NCBI GenBank assembly: GCA_963972065.1
Contig: CAXAVJ010000002.1
Coordinates: 1-64,000 of the forward strand
DNA length: 64,000 bases
Direction of reading: 5' to 3'
Source of the DNA: UBA1479 sp963972065
GTDB taxonomy: Bacteria; Pseudomonadota; Alphaproteobacteria; Rhodospirillales; Casp-alpha2
Shown: positions 32,404-41,806 of the stretch, one piece after another
Layout: each line of letters opens with the position of its first letter
Position numbering within the stretch: the first letter of the stretch is position 1
Translations under genes and position numbers: made by a program
The notes under the pieces: generated by a model
What the model was told of the DNA's origin: nothing
Databases searched by the model: none
What the model saw: only the letters and a program-made list of their open reading frames with translations

Positions 32404-33191
32404 AGTTCACGACCATCCTGATTGGATTTGTTCTATGGGCCGCCCCAGTGGCGGCTCAGGACGCATTGACCCCCGGCGAACAGGCTGTTGTCGTTGCCGT
32501 GGTCGACGGCGATACGGTGTTCCTCGACCGGGATATCGTCGGTGCCTCTCAGGTCCGCCTGACCGGCATCCAAGCGCCCAAGCTGCCTCTGGGCCGCATC
32601 GGATTCAAGGAATGGCCGCTGGCCAAGGAATCCAAGGCGGCGCTTGAGGCCGTCCTGATGAACCAACCCGTGCAGCTGTTTTACGGCAATGCCCGCATGG
32701 ACCGCCATGGGCGGCTGTTGGCTCACCTGATCGGGCGCGAAGGCGTCTGGGCCCAAGGCGAAATGCTGACGCGCGGCATGGCCCGGGTCTATACCTTCCC
32801 CGACAACCGGGAACGCGCGGCCGAGATGTACCGGCTGGAAGCCGCCGCCCGCGCCGCCGGGCGCGGCATCTGGGCCCATCCGTTCTATGCGGTCCGCGAT
32901 GCCGATCCCGCAGCCCTGGCCCGCGACGTCGACACCTTCCAGGTCATCGAAGGCCAGGTCACGGATGCGGCCGATGTGCGCGGCGTGATCTACCTTAACT
33001 TCGGCGCCAACTGGCGCACGGATTTCACCGTGCGCATCGACCGCAAGGCGGCGCGTTTGTTCAAGCGCGCCGGCCTGGGGCCGGATGCCTATCAGGGCCG
33101 TGAAGTGCGCGTCCGCGGTTGGCTCAAGAACTGGAACGGCCCGATGATCGAAGCCAGCCACCCGGAACAGATCGAGGTTCTGGCAAAGTAG
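32400..33191 (+). CDS. Secreted thermonuclease (SNase) family protein
   Basis: A 263-residue protein with a signal peptide (about 1-20, VLWAAPVAAQ). The staphylococcal-nuclease-like domain shows VVDGDTVFLDRD, VRLTGIQAPK and a C-terminal GRGIWAHPFY typical of the family. A further OB-like segment (YLNFGANWRTDFTVRI) follows. It probably degrades nucleic acid in the periplasm or outside the cell, though several alphaproteobacterial members lack a proven role. It is translationally coupled to gluQ. Confidence 0.85.
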   Translation: MKFTTILIGFVLWAAPVAAQDALTPGEQAVVVAVVDGDTVFLDRDIVGASQVRLTGIQAPKLPLGRIGFKEWPLAKESKAALEAVLMNQPVQLFYGNARMDRHGRLLAHLIGREGVWAQGEMLTRGMARVYTFPDNRERAAEMYRLEAAARAAGRGIWAHPFYAVRDADPAALARDVDTFQVIEGQVTDAADVRGVIYLNFGANWRTDFTVRIDRKAARLFKRAGLGPDAYQGREVRVRGWLKNWNGPMIEASHPEQIEVLAK

Positions 33192-33216
33192 CGCCGTTCC
33201 TCCCTATATTGCTGAT

Positions 33217-34689
33217 ATGCGCCCGCTGATTTCCGCCCTGGCCCTGATCGCACCGTTGCTGTTGGCGGCGGCCTGCTCGACCAATCCGGCAACGGGGGAG
33301 CAGAGCTTTACCGCCTTCATGTCGGAAACCGACGAACTGCGCGTCGGCGCCGAGGAACATCCGAAGATCCTCAAGGAAATGGGCGGGACCTACAAGAACC
33401 CGACGATCCAGACCTATATCGACTGGGTCGGCGAGAAACTGGCCAAGGCGTCGGACCGGCCCGACCTGAAGTTCACGTTCACGGTCCTGAACGATTCAAA
33501 CATCAACGCCTTCGCCCTGCCCGGCGGCTATGTCTACATCACCCGTGGCCTGATTGCCCTCGCCGAGAACGAGGCGGAAATGGCCGGTGTCCTGGCCCAT
33601 GAAATCGGCCATGTGACCGCGCGCCACACGGCGCAGCGCTATTCGGCGGCCATGGCGACCAACCTGGGGTTGATCGGCGCCAGCATCCTGGGTTCCGTGT
33701 TCGGCGTGCCCGGCGACCTGAACCGCTTGGCCGGTCAGGTCGGCCAGATCTACCTGCAGTCCTATTCCCGGGAACAGGAATTGGAGGCCGACATGCTGGC
33801 CGTGCGCTACATGTCCAAGGCCGGCTACGATTCCAGGACGCTCGAAACCTTCTTCCGCAAAATGGCGCAGCACACGTCGATCACCCAGCGTGTGCGTGGC
33901 CGCCCCGACGAGGACCCGGCGGACAACATCATGTCGACCCATCCGCGCACGTCGGACCGCATCGCCCAGGCCATCACTCTGGCCCGGGTGCCGCCTAACG
34001 CCGACCCGCGCGTCGGGCGCGAGGACTATCTGGCCCGCATCGACGGCATGCTGTGGGGCGATTCGCCAGACGAAGGCGTGGTTCATGGCCGCGTGTTCGA
34101 ACATCCGGAACTGGGCTTCCGGTTCGAGGTTCCACCCGGTTTCTATCTGATCAACTCACCGTCCCAGGTCGCCGCCCACGGCCCGGACCGCACGGTTATC
34201 TTGTTCAATCAGCTGATGCAGAAGGAAGCGGCCCAGGTCCGCGACATGCGGGGGTACGTTTCGTCATGGGGCGGCGGGCGTCTGCGCGGGGTCGAACGCA
34301 TCGACGTGAACGGGCTGGAGGCCGCCACGGGAAGTGCGCGCAGCAACACCTCAGAGGGGGTCCGGGACGTGCGCCTGGTCGCCATCCGCTTCGCCAAGGA
34401 TCGCATCTATCGCTTCCTGTTCCTGACCCCGCCCGAGGCGACGCCGCGGCGCAGCGAGGACCTGCGCCGCGTGACCTACAGCTTCCGCGCCCTGACGGAA
34501 GCCGAGGCCAAGGCGGTCAAGACGTTGAAACTGCGCGTGATGACGGTCAATCCGGGTGACACTCCGGACAAGTTGGCGGGCATCATGCCGCTGGAATCAT
34601 ACAAGCTGGATTGGTTCCTGGCGCTCAACGGCCTGGCGCCGGGGGACAAGCTGGTGCCAGGTACCAAGGTCAAGGTCGTCACGCCGTAA
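33217..34689 (+). CDS. M48 family metalloprotease, lipoprotein (BepA-like)
   Basis: A 490-residue outer-membrane-associated zinc protease. The lipoprotein signal peptide ends LLLAAACSTN (lipobox Cys about 19). The catalytic motif is HEIGHVTARH, with the third ligand in the downstream EQELEADMLAVRYM. The C-terminal half carries a surface domain, and the last 50 residues (NPGDTPDKLAGI ... VPGTKVKVV) look like a degenerate LysM-type wall-binding fold. Relatives such as BepA and LoiP control outer-membrane protein quality. No clear ribosome-binding site was seen before the ATG. Confidence 0.9.
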   Translation: MRPLISALALIAPLLLAAACSTNPATGEQSFTAFMSETDELRVGAEEHPKILKEMGGTYKNPTIQTYIDWVGEKLAKASDRPDLKFTFTVLNDSNINAFALPGGYVYITRGLIALAENEAEMAGVLAHEIGHVTARHTAQRYSAAMATNLGLIGASILGSVFGVPGDLNRLAGQVGQIYLQSYSREQELEADMLAVRYMSKAGYDSRTLETFFRKMAQHTSITQRVRGRPDEDPADNIMSTHPRTSDRIAQAITLARVPPNADPRVGREDYLARIDGMLWGDSPDEGVVHGRVFEHPELGFRFEVPPGFYLINSPSQVAAHGPDRTVILFNQLMQKEAAQVRDMRGYVSSWGGGRLRGVERIDVNGLEAATGSARSNTSEGVRDVRLVAIRFAKDRIYRFLFLTPPEATPRRSEDLRRVTYSFRALTEAEAKAVKTLKLRVMTVNPGDTPDKLAGIMPLESYKLDWFLALNGLAPGDKLVPGTKVKVVTP

Positions 34690-34699
34690 GGATGCGTTC

Positions 34700-35248
34700 T
34701 CACAAGATCAGGTAGAGGGCTTCCGTCTCCGTCCCCGCCGATCCGAAAAGAACCACGCCAATTCCGTAATTGGCCGTCCTGCCATCTTGGGAACAGGGAA
34801 TATACAGCGTCGTCGACTGCTTATAGCGCTCCATCGGCCCGCCTTGATCGAACACAATCGAACGGCGAGCGAAAAACGGGCGGCATTCGGCAATCGCCCG
34901 GTAATGAAGCGGGAAATAATGCGTGGGGCCGTCACTGCCCGTGTAGACCTCCTCGACATAACGGCCCTGAAGAACCTTGCCGTAATGTTCGTCGATGGCG
35001 GTGCCGGAAAACTTGACCAGCATGCCCCGCTCGACCCCGCCCCGGTAATCGTGGACGAAGATATGCGGGGCAAGGTGCGGGACCTTCATCAGGTCGATGG
35101 TTTCGTAGACCGGCAACGCACGGCCGTCCAGGCCCGCGATGATGAAGTCGCAGAATTCCCGCATCATGGACAAATCCGTCAGCGCCGCAACACGGTCGCG
35201 GACGGCGGCAAGCCCAAGACTATCGGGCAGCGTCTCCGTCACCGGCAT
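34700..35248 (-). CDS. PAS-domain protein of unknown role
   Basis: A 182-residue protein containing a single PAS-like fold of the PAS_5 type common in Rhodospirillales (LPVYETIDLMKVPHLAPHIFVHDYRG ... FPLHYRAIAECRPFFARRSI, in parts). There is no output domain, so it may be a sensor partner or a stand-alone ligand-binding protein. The ATG at 35248 has GGGGAGAGC upstream. A possible earlier ATG at 35275 has no such site. It converges on the M48 protease gene. Confidence 0.75.
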   Translation of the reverse strand: MPVTETLPDSLGLAAVRDRVAALTDLSMMREFCDFIIAGLDGRALPVYETIDLMKVPHLAPHIFVHDYRGGVERGMLVKFSGTAIDEHYGKVLQGRYVEEVYTGSDGPTHYFPLHYRAIAECRPFFARRSIVFDQGGPMERYKQSTTLYIPCSQDGRTANYGIGVVLFGSAGTETEALYLIL

Positions 35249-35353
35249 GCTCTCCCCATTCCCCGGAGAGAGCATATCTTTTTATGTCAAAAGGTGGAGA
35301 ATTTATTGGTCTGTGCACGCGACTATTCGCCGCCGATGCTCCCCGGAAACGGA

Positions 35354-35402
35354 AAACGGCCGGGCTCCGCCTCCGCAAGGAGATCAGAAACGCCGGCCGT
35401 TT
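35354..35402. terminator. Hairpin downstream of carD
   Basis: A perfect 10-bp outer stem (AAACGGCCGG / CCGGCCGTTT) encloses a smaller CTCC/GGAG pairing. On the carD coding strand it is followed by GTTTTCCGTTTCC. It lies about 45 bases past the carD stop, in the otherwise empty stretch 35276-35445. Confidence 0.6.
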
Positions 35403-35445
35403 GCCTTAACGGTCGCCCGGTTGGCGGGCAACGCCCTGCCTGAAA

Positions 35446-35949
35446 TCAGGCGGCGCGCAGAACTTTTTCCAGCTTTTCCGTCGCCTTTTCCACGTCCGTC
35501 TTGTCGACGGCCGCCAATTCCGCGGCCAGACGGTCGCGGGCGGCTTCGTAAATCTGGCGTTCGGAGAACGACTGGTCGGGCTGGCCCACGTTGCGGTGCA
35601 GGTCACGCACGACCTCGGCAATGGACACGGGATTGCCCGAATTGATCTTGGCTTCGTATTCCTGGGCCCGGCGGCTCCACATGGTGCGTTTGACACGCGC
35701 CCGGCCTTTGAGGGTGGTCATCGCCTCTTCCATGATCTTGCGCGTCGATAGCTTGCGCAGGCCCGAGGTCGGGGCCTTGGACACGGGCACCCGCAGGGTC
35801 ATCCGGTCCTTATCGAAGGAAATGACGAAAAGATCGAGCTTATGGCCCGCGATTTCTTCGGTTTCGACGCCGATGACCTTGCCGACGCCGTGCGTCGGAT
35901 AGACGACATAGTCGCCGGTATCGATCTGCAGTTCTTCTTGTTTGGACAT
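35446..35949 (-). CDS. CarD-family transcription regulator
   Basis: A 167-residue CarD/CdnL-type protein. The N-terminal Tudor-like RNA-polymerase-binding domain reads GDYVVYPTHGVGKVIGVE. The C-terminal helical DNA-binding part contains RRAQEYEAKINSG and VRDLHRNVGQPDQSFSERQ. It stabilises open complexes, notably at rRNA promoters, and is essential in many alphaproteobacteria. The start at 35949 gives the canonical length. An in-frame extension to 36042 has no homology. Confidence 0.94.
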   Translation of the reverse strand: MSKQEELQIDTGDYVVYPTHGVGKVIGVETEEIAGHKLDLFVISFDKDRMTLRVPVSKAPTSGLRKLSTRKIMEEAMTTLKGRARVKRTMWSRRAQEYEAKINSGNPVSIAEVVRDLHRNVGQPDQSFSERQIYEAARDRLAAELAAVDKTDVEKATEKLEKVLRAA

Positions 35950-36368
35950 AGGTGAGGTCAACTCCGATATTACCCTTCTTGTCATTGGGCGGCCCAGGCC
36001 CGCCACGGCCCGCTCTCCCTGACGATTACGGTCCGGCGGCATGCTTCAGAGGGTACAAAAATCGTCCGGCGACACTGAACGTGGCCGCTGACCGATCCAA
36101 TCCTGAAGCGGGCGGCTGTCTTCCCCGGCAGGCGCTCCAGCGCCCATCCCACAGCCGAATGTTGGCCGTAAAAATCCCCCCGGACGAACAGATGGGCGGT
36201 TCCGAGGGGACATAGACCTTAAGGCCAACAATTGACGACTGTAACACAAATTACAGGTAAAAACCACCCTCAGGTTCGCAAGTGCACAAATTCCGCGCAT
36301 TCGGCGGGAATCCCGCCGATTTCAGGGCGAACAGAGCCGCGCGCCCGCCGGGCGCGCGGAATGCAGAA
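35950..36368. other. Intergenic stretch between carD and fdxA
   Basis: These 419 bases hold no convincing gene. Short frames here are AT/GC noise. Visible structure lies only at the right end: a 19-base perfect palindrome at 36301-36319 (arms TCGGCGGGA / TCCCGCCGA) and the fdxA hairpin at 36337-36359. The carD promoter must lie in the left part, but I cannot pick out its boxes with confidence. Confidence 0.6.
36337..36359. terminator. Terminator-like hairpin after fdxA
   Basis: A perfect 10-bp stem (CCGCGCGCCC / GGGCGCGCGG) with a 3-base loop, 9 bases beyond the fdxA stop. There is no strong T-run on the coding strand. Confidence 0.6.
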
Positions 36369-36704
36369 TCAGCTGCCCTGACCGGGATTCGGGCTCAGCA
36401 TCTCTTTCTTGCCGTCCTTGCCGTTCCAATCGTCGGCATCGGCCGGGCAATCACCCTTGGAGGTGATGTTCGGCCACTGGGCCGCGAACTTGGTATTGAT
36501 CTCCAGCCATTGCTCGACGCCGGGTTCCGTATCGGGAACGATGGCTTCGGCCGGGCATTCGGGCTCGCAAACGCCGCAGTCGATGCATTCGTCGGGATGG
36601 ATGACCAGGAAGTTCTCGCCTTCGTAGAAGCAATCCACGGGGCAGACTTCCACGCAGTCCTGGAATTTACACTTGATGCAGTTTTCTGTGACGATATAGG
36701 TCAT
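36369..36704 (-). CDS. fdxA: 7Fe ferredoxin
   Basis: A 111-residue FdxA-type ferredoxin that carries low-potential electrons in the cytoplasm. Cluster ligands are in CIKCKFQDCVEVCPVDC and CIDCGVCEPECP. The first motif's spacing indicates one [3Fe-4S] and one [4Fe-4S] cluster. The remaining tail (EINTKFAAQWPNITSKGDCP) is typical of the AvFdI-like group. The ATG at 36704 is used because MTYIVTENCIKC is the family's N-terminus. Confidence 0.95.
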   Translation of the reverse strand: MTYIVTENCIKCKFQDCVEVCPVDCFYEGENFLVIHPDECIDCGVCEPECPAEAIVPDTEPGVEQWLEINTKFAAQWPNITSKGDCPADADDWNGKDGKKEMLSPNPGQGS

Positions 36705-36799
36705 TGCGGGCTCCGTAAGGTCGATTAAGTTCGATAAATCCAGAAAGCCGTTAGGCCAAGCAAGCAATAAGTTTGCGAAATACCGGCAAGGGCATTTAC

Positions 36800-37276
36800 T
36801 TACGCCCTATCCGCGCCATGCTCAAGGCGCGCCAAGGCGCGTTTGCGGGCGGCGCCGCTGTCGCGGTCGGATACGTGCAGAAGTCCCGCGACCCGGCGCG
36901 CCAGACTGGCCTCGAAGTCATGCAGTTCACCGTCCGCATAGGCCACGGCCCAGACCATTTCGAGAACCCGGACCCGATCCTCGGGCGCCATGCGCTCCTT
37001 GATGGTGCGGGTCATGCCGTAGAATTCGACCGAAGTGTCGGCGTGTGTCTTGGCATCGGCGATCAGGGCATCGGCCTCACCGTCATCCAGATTGAATTCC
37101 TCGGTCAACAGGCCGCGGATGGCCGCTTCTTCGCCGGTGTCGAAATCGCCGTCGAGAGACGCCGCCTCGACCAGCAACAGCGCCGTGGCGGCTTCCAGTT
37201 CGCGGGTCTCGGCCGCGGGGGCCGTGGTCGCATCGGCGGAAAGGCGGTCGGCCCAGGATTTCAATTTGGTAAGCAT
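36800..37276 (-). CDS. TerB-family protein
   Basis: A 158-residue all-helical TerB-like protein (ATALLLVEAASLDGDFDTGEE, VLEMVWAVAYADGELHDFE). The paired acidic D-G-D/E motifs are the metal-binding elements of the tellurite-resistance TerB fold. In alphaproteobacteria this single gene usually stands outside ter operons and its role is unclear. It is not evidence for tellurite resistance here. Confidence 0.85.
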   Translation of the reverse strand: MLTKLKSWADRLSADATTAPAAETRELEAATALLLVEAASLDGDFDTGEEAAIRGLLTEEFNLDDGEADALIADAKTHADTSVEFYGMTRTIKERMAPEDRVRVLEMVWAVAYADGELHDFEASLARRVAGLLHVSDRDSGAARKRALARLEHGADRA

Positions 37277-37373
37277 GGGAAGTCAGTTAGCACGCACGGG
37301 CGATCCCCTCAACCACAGCAAAGTTACGGGTTTTCCTTGCCCCCGCCGATTGTCCCTCCTAAACCTCGGGGCC

Positions 37374-37997
37374 ATGACCCCATTGTCCGATGACCCCCGC
37401 CTGAATTTCCCCGCGACCGGCCGCAACCAGGCCGCGATCCTGGAGGTGCTGGCCCGCGTGCTGCCGGCCGAGGGCCGGGTGCTGGAGGTCGGATCCGGTT
37501 CCGGCCAGCATGTCGCAGCCTTCGCCCAAGCCCTGCCCCATCTGGATTGGCAGGCCTCGGACCCGGACCCGGCCTACCGGGCCTCCATCGATGCCTGGGC
37601 GCGCCATGCGGGGCTGGACCTGCCGCCGGCCCTCGACCTGGATGCGACCCAAAGTCCTTGGCCGGCAAGCGATGCGGCGGCGGTGATGTCCGTGAACATG
37701 ATCCATATCGCGCCCTGGGCCGCCTGCCTGGGGCTGCTGACCGGCGCCCGGGACATCCTGCCCGAAGGCGGCGTGCTGTACCTGTACGGGCCGTTCACTT
37801 TCGGCGGCGTCCATACGGCCGAGAGCAACGCCCGGTTCGACGCCAGCCTGCGCGCCGAAAACCCCGACTGGGGCGTGCGCAACCTGGACGACGTTGCCCT
37901 GGAAGCCCGCAAACGCGGCCTGCATCTGGTCGAAACGGTGAAGATGCCCGCCAACAACCTGTCGGTAATTTTCAAGAAACGCGCGGGCATGGCCTAG
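37374..37997 (+). CDS. DUF938 family SAM-dependent methyltransferase
   Basis: A 207-residue class I methyltransferase of the DUF938 type. The SAM-binding motif I is VLEVGSGSGQHVAAFA, followed by DWQASDPDP and MSVNMIHIAPW. The substrate is unknown. The ATG at 37374 is chosen as the family N-terminus (LNFPATGRNQAAILEVL). The upstream in-frame extension overlaps the terB gene in antisense and has no support. Confidence 0.88.
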   Translation: MTPLSDDPRLNFPATGRNQAAILEVLARVLPAEGRVLEVGSGSGQHVAAFAQALPHLDWQASDPDPAYRASIDAWARHAGLDLPPALDLDATQSPWPASDAAAVMSVNMIHIAPWAACLGLLTGARDILPEGGVLYLYGPFTFGGVHTAESNARFDASLRAENPDWGVRNLDDVALEARKRGLHLVETVKMPANNLSVIFKKRAGMA

Positions 37998-38009
37998 GCC
38001 GCCCCTCAT

Positions 38010-38414
38010 TCAGGCATCCGCATCCTCGCCACGCAGGCGGTCTGTTTCCCGCCTCTCGCGCTTGGTCGGCCGGCCGCTGCCGGCGTCGCGCGGGGCGACC
38101 TTGCCCGGCCGGTCGATATCGGTGGCACCCTTCGGCGGTGGCGGGGGTGACAGATCTTCGTACAATGTCTGGGCTTCCGGTGCCGGGCCGCGCCGCGTGC
38201 CCAGGTCGAGAACCTTCACGACCTTGACCCCCGCCCGCATGGGAAAGGTCAGCACGTCGCCGATCTTCACGGCATAATGCGGCTTGGCGATGATCGCCGT
38301 ATTGACCCGCAACTTGCCCGACTGCACGTATTTGGTGGCCAACGACCGGGCCTTGAAGAACCGCGCGAACCACAGCCATTTGTCCAGCCGCAGATTGCCA
38401 CCGCCATCCGTCAT
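38010..38414 (-). CDS. S4-domain RNA-binding protein, Hsp15-like
   Basis: A 134-residue protein with an S4 RNA-binding domain (LRLDKWLWFARFFKARSLA, KLRVNTAIIAKPHYAVKIGDVL) and a basic, Arg/Lys-rich tail. E. coli Hsp15 (HslR) recycles stalled 50S subunits carrying nascent chains, and a similar role is likely. Its start overlaps the stop of the helicase gene by 4 bases (ATGA), so the two are translationally coupled. This pair recurs in alphaproteobacteria. Confidence 0.9.
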   Translation of the reverse strand: MTDGGGNLRLDKWLWFARFFKARSLATKYVQSGKLRVNTAIIAKPHYAVKIGDVLTFPMRAGVKVVKVLDLGTRRGPAPEAQTLYEDLSPPPPPKGATDIDRPGKVAPRDAGSGRPTKRERRETDRLRGEDADA

Positions 38415-40960
38415 GACAGGACCAGGTCCTTCAGCTTGGCGAAGGGGGAATGGGGATCGACCTTGGGCGCGACCGTCGGCGCCGGGGTTTTCGCCTTGCC
38501 TTTGGCCTTACCGTCGGCGCGCGCGTCCGGCGCGGGTCGGCGCGCCGACGGGCGGAAGCGCAGGACGCCCTCGACCTCCCGGCCCTTGAAGCCGAGACCC
38601 CGGAGAATCTGCGCCATGTCAGCCGCACCGCAACCGGCCAGGGACAATAGGTCCGGCGAAATCTCGAACCCGGCCTTGCCGCCCGCCTTGGCCTGATCCC
38701 AGGCCTTGGCGGCGATGCGTTCCACCATGTCGATGCGCAGCGCGGTCTTGCCGAACCGCCGGAAGCCAACCTGTTCCCAATAGTCCCCGGGCAGGCGCCC
38801 GGCCGGCAGAGAGACCCGACCCGGCAGGGGCGGCGGCACGGGGCGACGCCCTTGGGAAAGGCACCACAGGAACCCCCGCATGGTGGCGGGGGCCGGACGG
38901 ACCAGGGCCGGCAGGAACACGGTCTCACGGCCGATGCGGATGCCGGCGGCGCGCAGGTCGCGACGGGCCTCCTTACCGATCAGAGCAAGCTGCTCGTCGA
39001 CCGCCGCGCGGGGCAACGAGCCGTGGGCTTCGCGCAGGCGAAACGCCAGCCCCTTGGCCGCGCCCGTAAGGGCCGCCTTGTCGAGGGCCAGAAGGTCACG
39101 GAACAGATGCGCCAGATGATCCGCGATCCAGCGTTCCAGCCGCTTAACCACGCGATCACGGCCCTGGGTGTCCAACAGGTCCGACGCCGTCACCCGCACC
39201 GCGGGCCGCAGCAGGGCCTCGCCCTTGACCAGCCGGCCGACGGGAATGCCGCCCCACAGGATCGTGCCCGCGTCGGCCTCGTCCAGCGGCGCCAGCGCGA
39301 TGTCCGTGTCAGGCGCTTGTTCCAGGGCCTGGACCCGGCGGCGGAATTCGCCCTTCAATGCCCGGCCCGCCGCCGCCGCGATGGCCTTGCCAGCGGCGTC
39401 CCCGCCGGCCCCGCCCGCGTCGAACAGAAAACCTTTCAGATGGCCCACGGGATGGCCCTCGACCACCACGTCGCCCGATGCCGTAACGGCGGCCATCAGG
39501 TCCGGCGTGTCCTTCAGCTTCATCATCAGATGCGCCGTGCTTTTGTCGACGAAGCGTTGGGTCAGGCGGTCGTGGAGCGCATCGGACAGCCGGTCCTCGA
39601 TGGCGCGGGTGCGGTTCTGCCAATGCAGGACGTCGCCGAGCCAGTCGCCGTGGAACGACACATAGGTCCAGGTGCGGATATGGGCGATGCGCTGGGTCAG
39701 GGCGTCGATGTCGCCGTCCGTGCGGTCCAAGCGCTTGACCTGGCCCGCCATCCAATCCTCGGGCAGGCGGCCCTCCGCCCCGGTCAGGTATTTGTAGATG
39801 GTCGCCAGCAGGTTGGCATGGGCGTCGGTCATTACGCCCTGAAAATCGGGCACCTGGCAGACATCCCACAACAGGCGCACGGCCTCGGGCGTGACCGCCC
39901 GGTCCTGCACCGTCTCGTCGCGCAGCAACAGAGTCAGGGCCTGTTCGTCCTCCGCCGCGCGGGCACGGATCAGCCCGCCCCGGGGCGCCGGACGGCCCAG
40001 GGTGCGCCTCAGCGCATGGACAGAGGCGAAATCCAGGTCACCGTTGCGCCAGTAGATTTTGGTCAGGGGATCGAATTTGTGACCTTCGATGGCTTCGGCC
40101 AGGTCCGGGTCGAGGACGCGTTGATCCGCCGTCGTGCCGAAGGTGCCGTCGTTCATGGCGCGGCCCGCGCGCCCGGCGATCTGCGCCAATTCGGCCGGCG
40201 CCAGATTGCGCCGGTGACGGCCGTCGAACTTGGAAATCCCGGCGAAGGCGACATGGTCGATGTCCATGTTCAACCCCATGCCGATGGCGTCGGTGGCGAC
40301 CAGGTAATCGACCTCGCCCGCCTGATACATGGCGACCTGGGCGTTTCGGGTGCGCGGGCTGAGCGCCCCCAGCACCACGGCGGCGCCGCCCCGCTGCCGG
40401 CGCACCAGTTCGGCCAGGCCGTAGACCTGGGCGGCGGAGAACGCGACGACGGCGGAGCGCGGCGGCAGGCGGGTAACTTTCTTGTGCCCCGAATGGCGCA
40501 GCACGCTCATGCGCGGGCGGGTCATGAATTCGGCCTCGGGCACCAGTTGCTGGATCAAAGGGCGCACGGTTTCCGCCCCCAGAAACATGGTCTCGAACCG
40601 CCCCCGCGCCTTCAGCAGCCGTTCCGTGAACATATGCCCCCGGTCCGGGTCGGCGCACATCTGGATTTCGTCAACGGCAAGGAAATCCACGGGCCGGTCG
40701 AGCGGCATGGCTTCGACCGTACACAGGAAATAACGCGCCCCTTCGGGCAGGATCTTTTCCTCGCCAGTAATCAGCGCGACCTGCCCCTTGCCTTTCTTCT
40801 TGATCGCCCGGTCATAGTTTTCCCGCGCCAAAAGGCGCAGGGGGAAGGCGATGATGCCGGACGGATAGGCCAGCAGACGGTCCATAGCCAGATGGGTCTT
40901 CCCCGTATTGGTCGGGCCCAGGACGGCGATGATGCGCTGGCGCTGTGTGGAAAGTTCCAT
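38411..40960 (-). CDS. Suv3-like superfamily 2 RNA helicase
   Basis: An 849-residue DExH-box helicase like mitochondrial SUV3. Walker A is VLGPTNTGKTHLA (about 13-25) and Walker B is AVDEIQMC (about 114). A second RecA domain includes ATDAIGMGLNMDIDHVAF and QIAGRAGR. A Suv3-type C-terminal domain and a basic low-complexity tail (ADGKAKGKAKTPAP) follow. It probably unwinds structured RNA during decay. It is cotranscribed with the S4 protein gene downstream. Confidence 0.92.
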   Translation of the reverse strand: MELSTQRQRIIAVLGPTNTGKTHLAMDRLLAYPSGIIAFPLRLLARENYDRAIKKKGKGQVALITGEEKILPEGARYFLCTVEAMPLDRPVDFLAVDEIQMCADPDRGHMFTERLLKARGRFETMFLGAETVRPLIQQLVPEAEFMTRPRMSVLRHSGHKKVTRLPPRSAVVAFSAAQVYGLAELVRRQRGGAAVVLGALSPRTRNAQVAMYQAGEVDYLVATDAIGMGLNMDIDHVAFAGISKFDGRHRRNLAPAELAQIAGRAGRAMNDGTFGTTADQRVLDPDLAEAIEGHKFDPLTKIYWRNGDLDFASVHALRRTLGRPAPRGGLIRARAAEDEQALTLLLRDETVQDRAVTPEAVRLLWDVCQVPDFQGVMTDAHANLLATIYKYLTGAEGRLPEDWMAGQVKRLDRTDGDIDALTQRIAHIRTWTYVSFHGDWLGDVLHWQNRTRAIEDRLSDALHDRLTQRFVDKSTAHLMMKLKDTPDLMAAVTASGDVVVEGHPVGHLKGFLFDAGGAGGDAAGKAIAAAAGRALKGEFRRRVQALEQAPDTDIALAPLDEADAGTILWGGIPVGRLVKGEALLRPAVRVTASDLLDTQGRDRVVKRLERWIADHLAHLFRDLLALDKAALTGAAKGLAFRLREAHGSLPRAAVDEQLALIGKEARRDLRAAGIRIGRETVFLPALVRPAPATMRGFLWCLSQGRRPVPPPLPGRVSLPAGRLPGDYWEQVGFRRFGKTALRIDMVERIAAKAWDQAKAGGKAGFEISPDLLSLAGCGAADMAQILRGLGFKGREVEGVLRFRPSARRPAPDARADGKAKGKAKTPAPTVAPKVDPHSPFAKLKDLVLS

Positions 40961-41003
40961 GGTGCGTTAAATGTCGCCCCGTCGGCGGCCCGGCGCAAGG
41001 GCG

Positions 41004-41687
41004 TTAGTCCGGCTGTTTTCCCTTCACCATCGGCACGAAGGCGACGGGCAGGACGCTGTCGACGGTGACCTTGCCGTCCGCGTCCTTGACCACCAGGGTC
41101 AGGGTCTGGCGGTCATGGGCGCGGCCGATGGGAACGATCATGCGCCCGCCGGGGCGCAGTTGGGCGATCAACGCTTCGGGGATTCGCTCCGGCGCCGCCG
41201 TCACGATGATGGCGTCGAAGGGCGCTTCCTCGGGCCAGCCTTGATAGCCGTCGCCGATGCGCACGAACACATTGCCGTAATGCAGGGCCGCCAGACGGTC
41301 CGCCGCCGCCCGCCCCAATTCCTCGACGACCTCGATCGTGAACACCCGGGCTGCGGCATGGGCCAGCACGGCCGCCTGATAGCCGGACCCGGTACCGATC
41401 TCCAGCACCTTTTCCGTGCCGTCGAGGTCCAGCAGATCGGTCATCAAGGCCACGATATAAGGCTGGGAAATGGTCTGACCATGGCCGATCGGCTGCGGGC
41501 GGTTGATATAGGCCACGACTTCGTCCCCATCCCGCACGAATTCATGACGGGGCACGGCGGCCATGGCCGCCATGGTGTTGTCCGAGAACGCCTCGCGCCC
41601 GGTCCAGAACGCCGTGTCGCGGGCGTCCTGCGCGATTTCGTCCAGCAGGCGCCGGTGCTTGTTCGCGAAGGGATCGTCTTCCGCCAT
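41004..41687 (-). CDS. pcm: Protein-L-isoaspartate O-methyltransferase
   Basis: A 227-residue class I methyltransferase that repairs isoaspartyl residues in damaged proteins. YINRPQPIGHGQTISQP is the characteristic substrate-binding block. VLEIGTGSGYQAAVLA is SAM motif I, and FDAIIVTAAPERIPEALI follows. The ATG at 41687 has GGAGGCGG upstream. A longer frame to 41885 overlaps the htpG start region antisense and is not supported. It is divergent from htpG. Confidence 0.94.
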   Translation of the reverse strand: MAEDDPFANKHRRLLDEIAQDARDTAFWTGREAFSDNTMAAMAAVPRHEFVRDGDEVVAYINRPQPIGHGQTISQPYIVALMTDLLDLDGTEKVLEIGTGSGYQAAVLAHAAARVFTIEVVEELGRAAADRLAALHYGNVFVRIGDGYQGWPEEAPFDAIIVTAAPERIPEALIAQLRPGGRMIVPIGRAHDRQTLTLVVKDADGKVTVDSVLPVAFVPMVKGKQPD

Positions 41688-41806
41688 GGTGCCGCCTCCG
41701 ATTTCGGGGGTTGCAAACCTTGGCCCAGCGTCACATATCTCGCCCTCCAAGAGCAAGACGCGCCGAAACCGGCGCCCCGCGACCACGAATTGGGGGTAAA
41801 TGCGCC

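Noticed and set aside
36800..37276. Tellurite-resistance function for the TerB protein
   Set aside because: No other ter genes are nearby. Isolated TerB-like genes are common and not diagnostic.
38852..41068. 738-codon plus-strand frame opposite the Suv3-like helicase
   Set aside because: Antisense shadow; the helicase has complete motifs and is coupled to the S4 gene.
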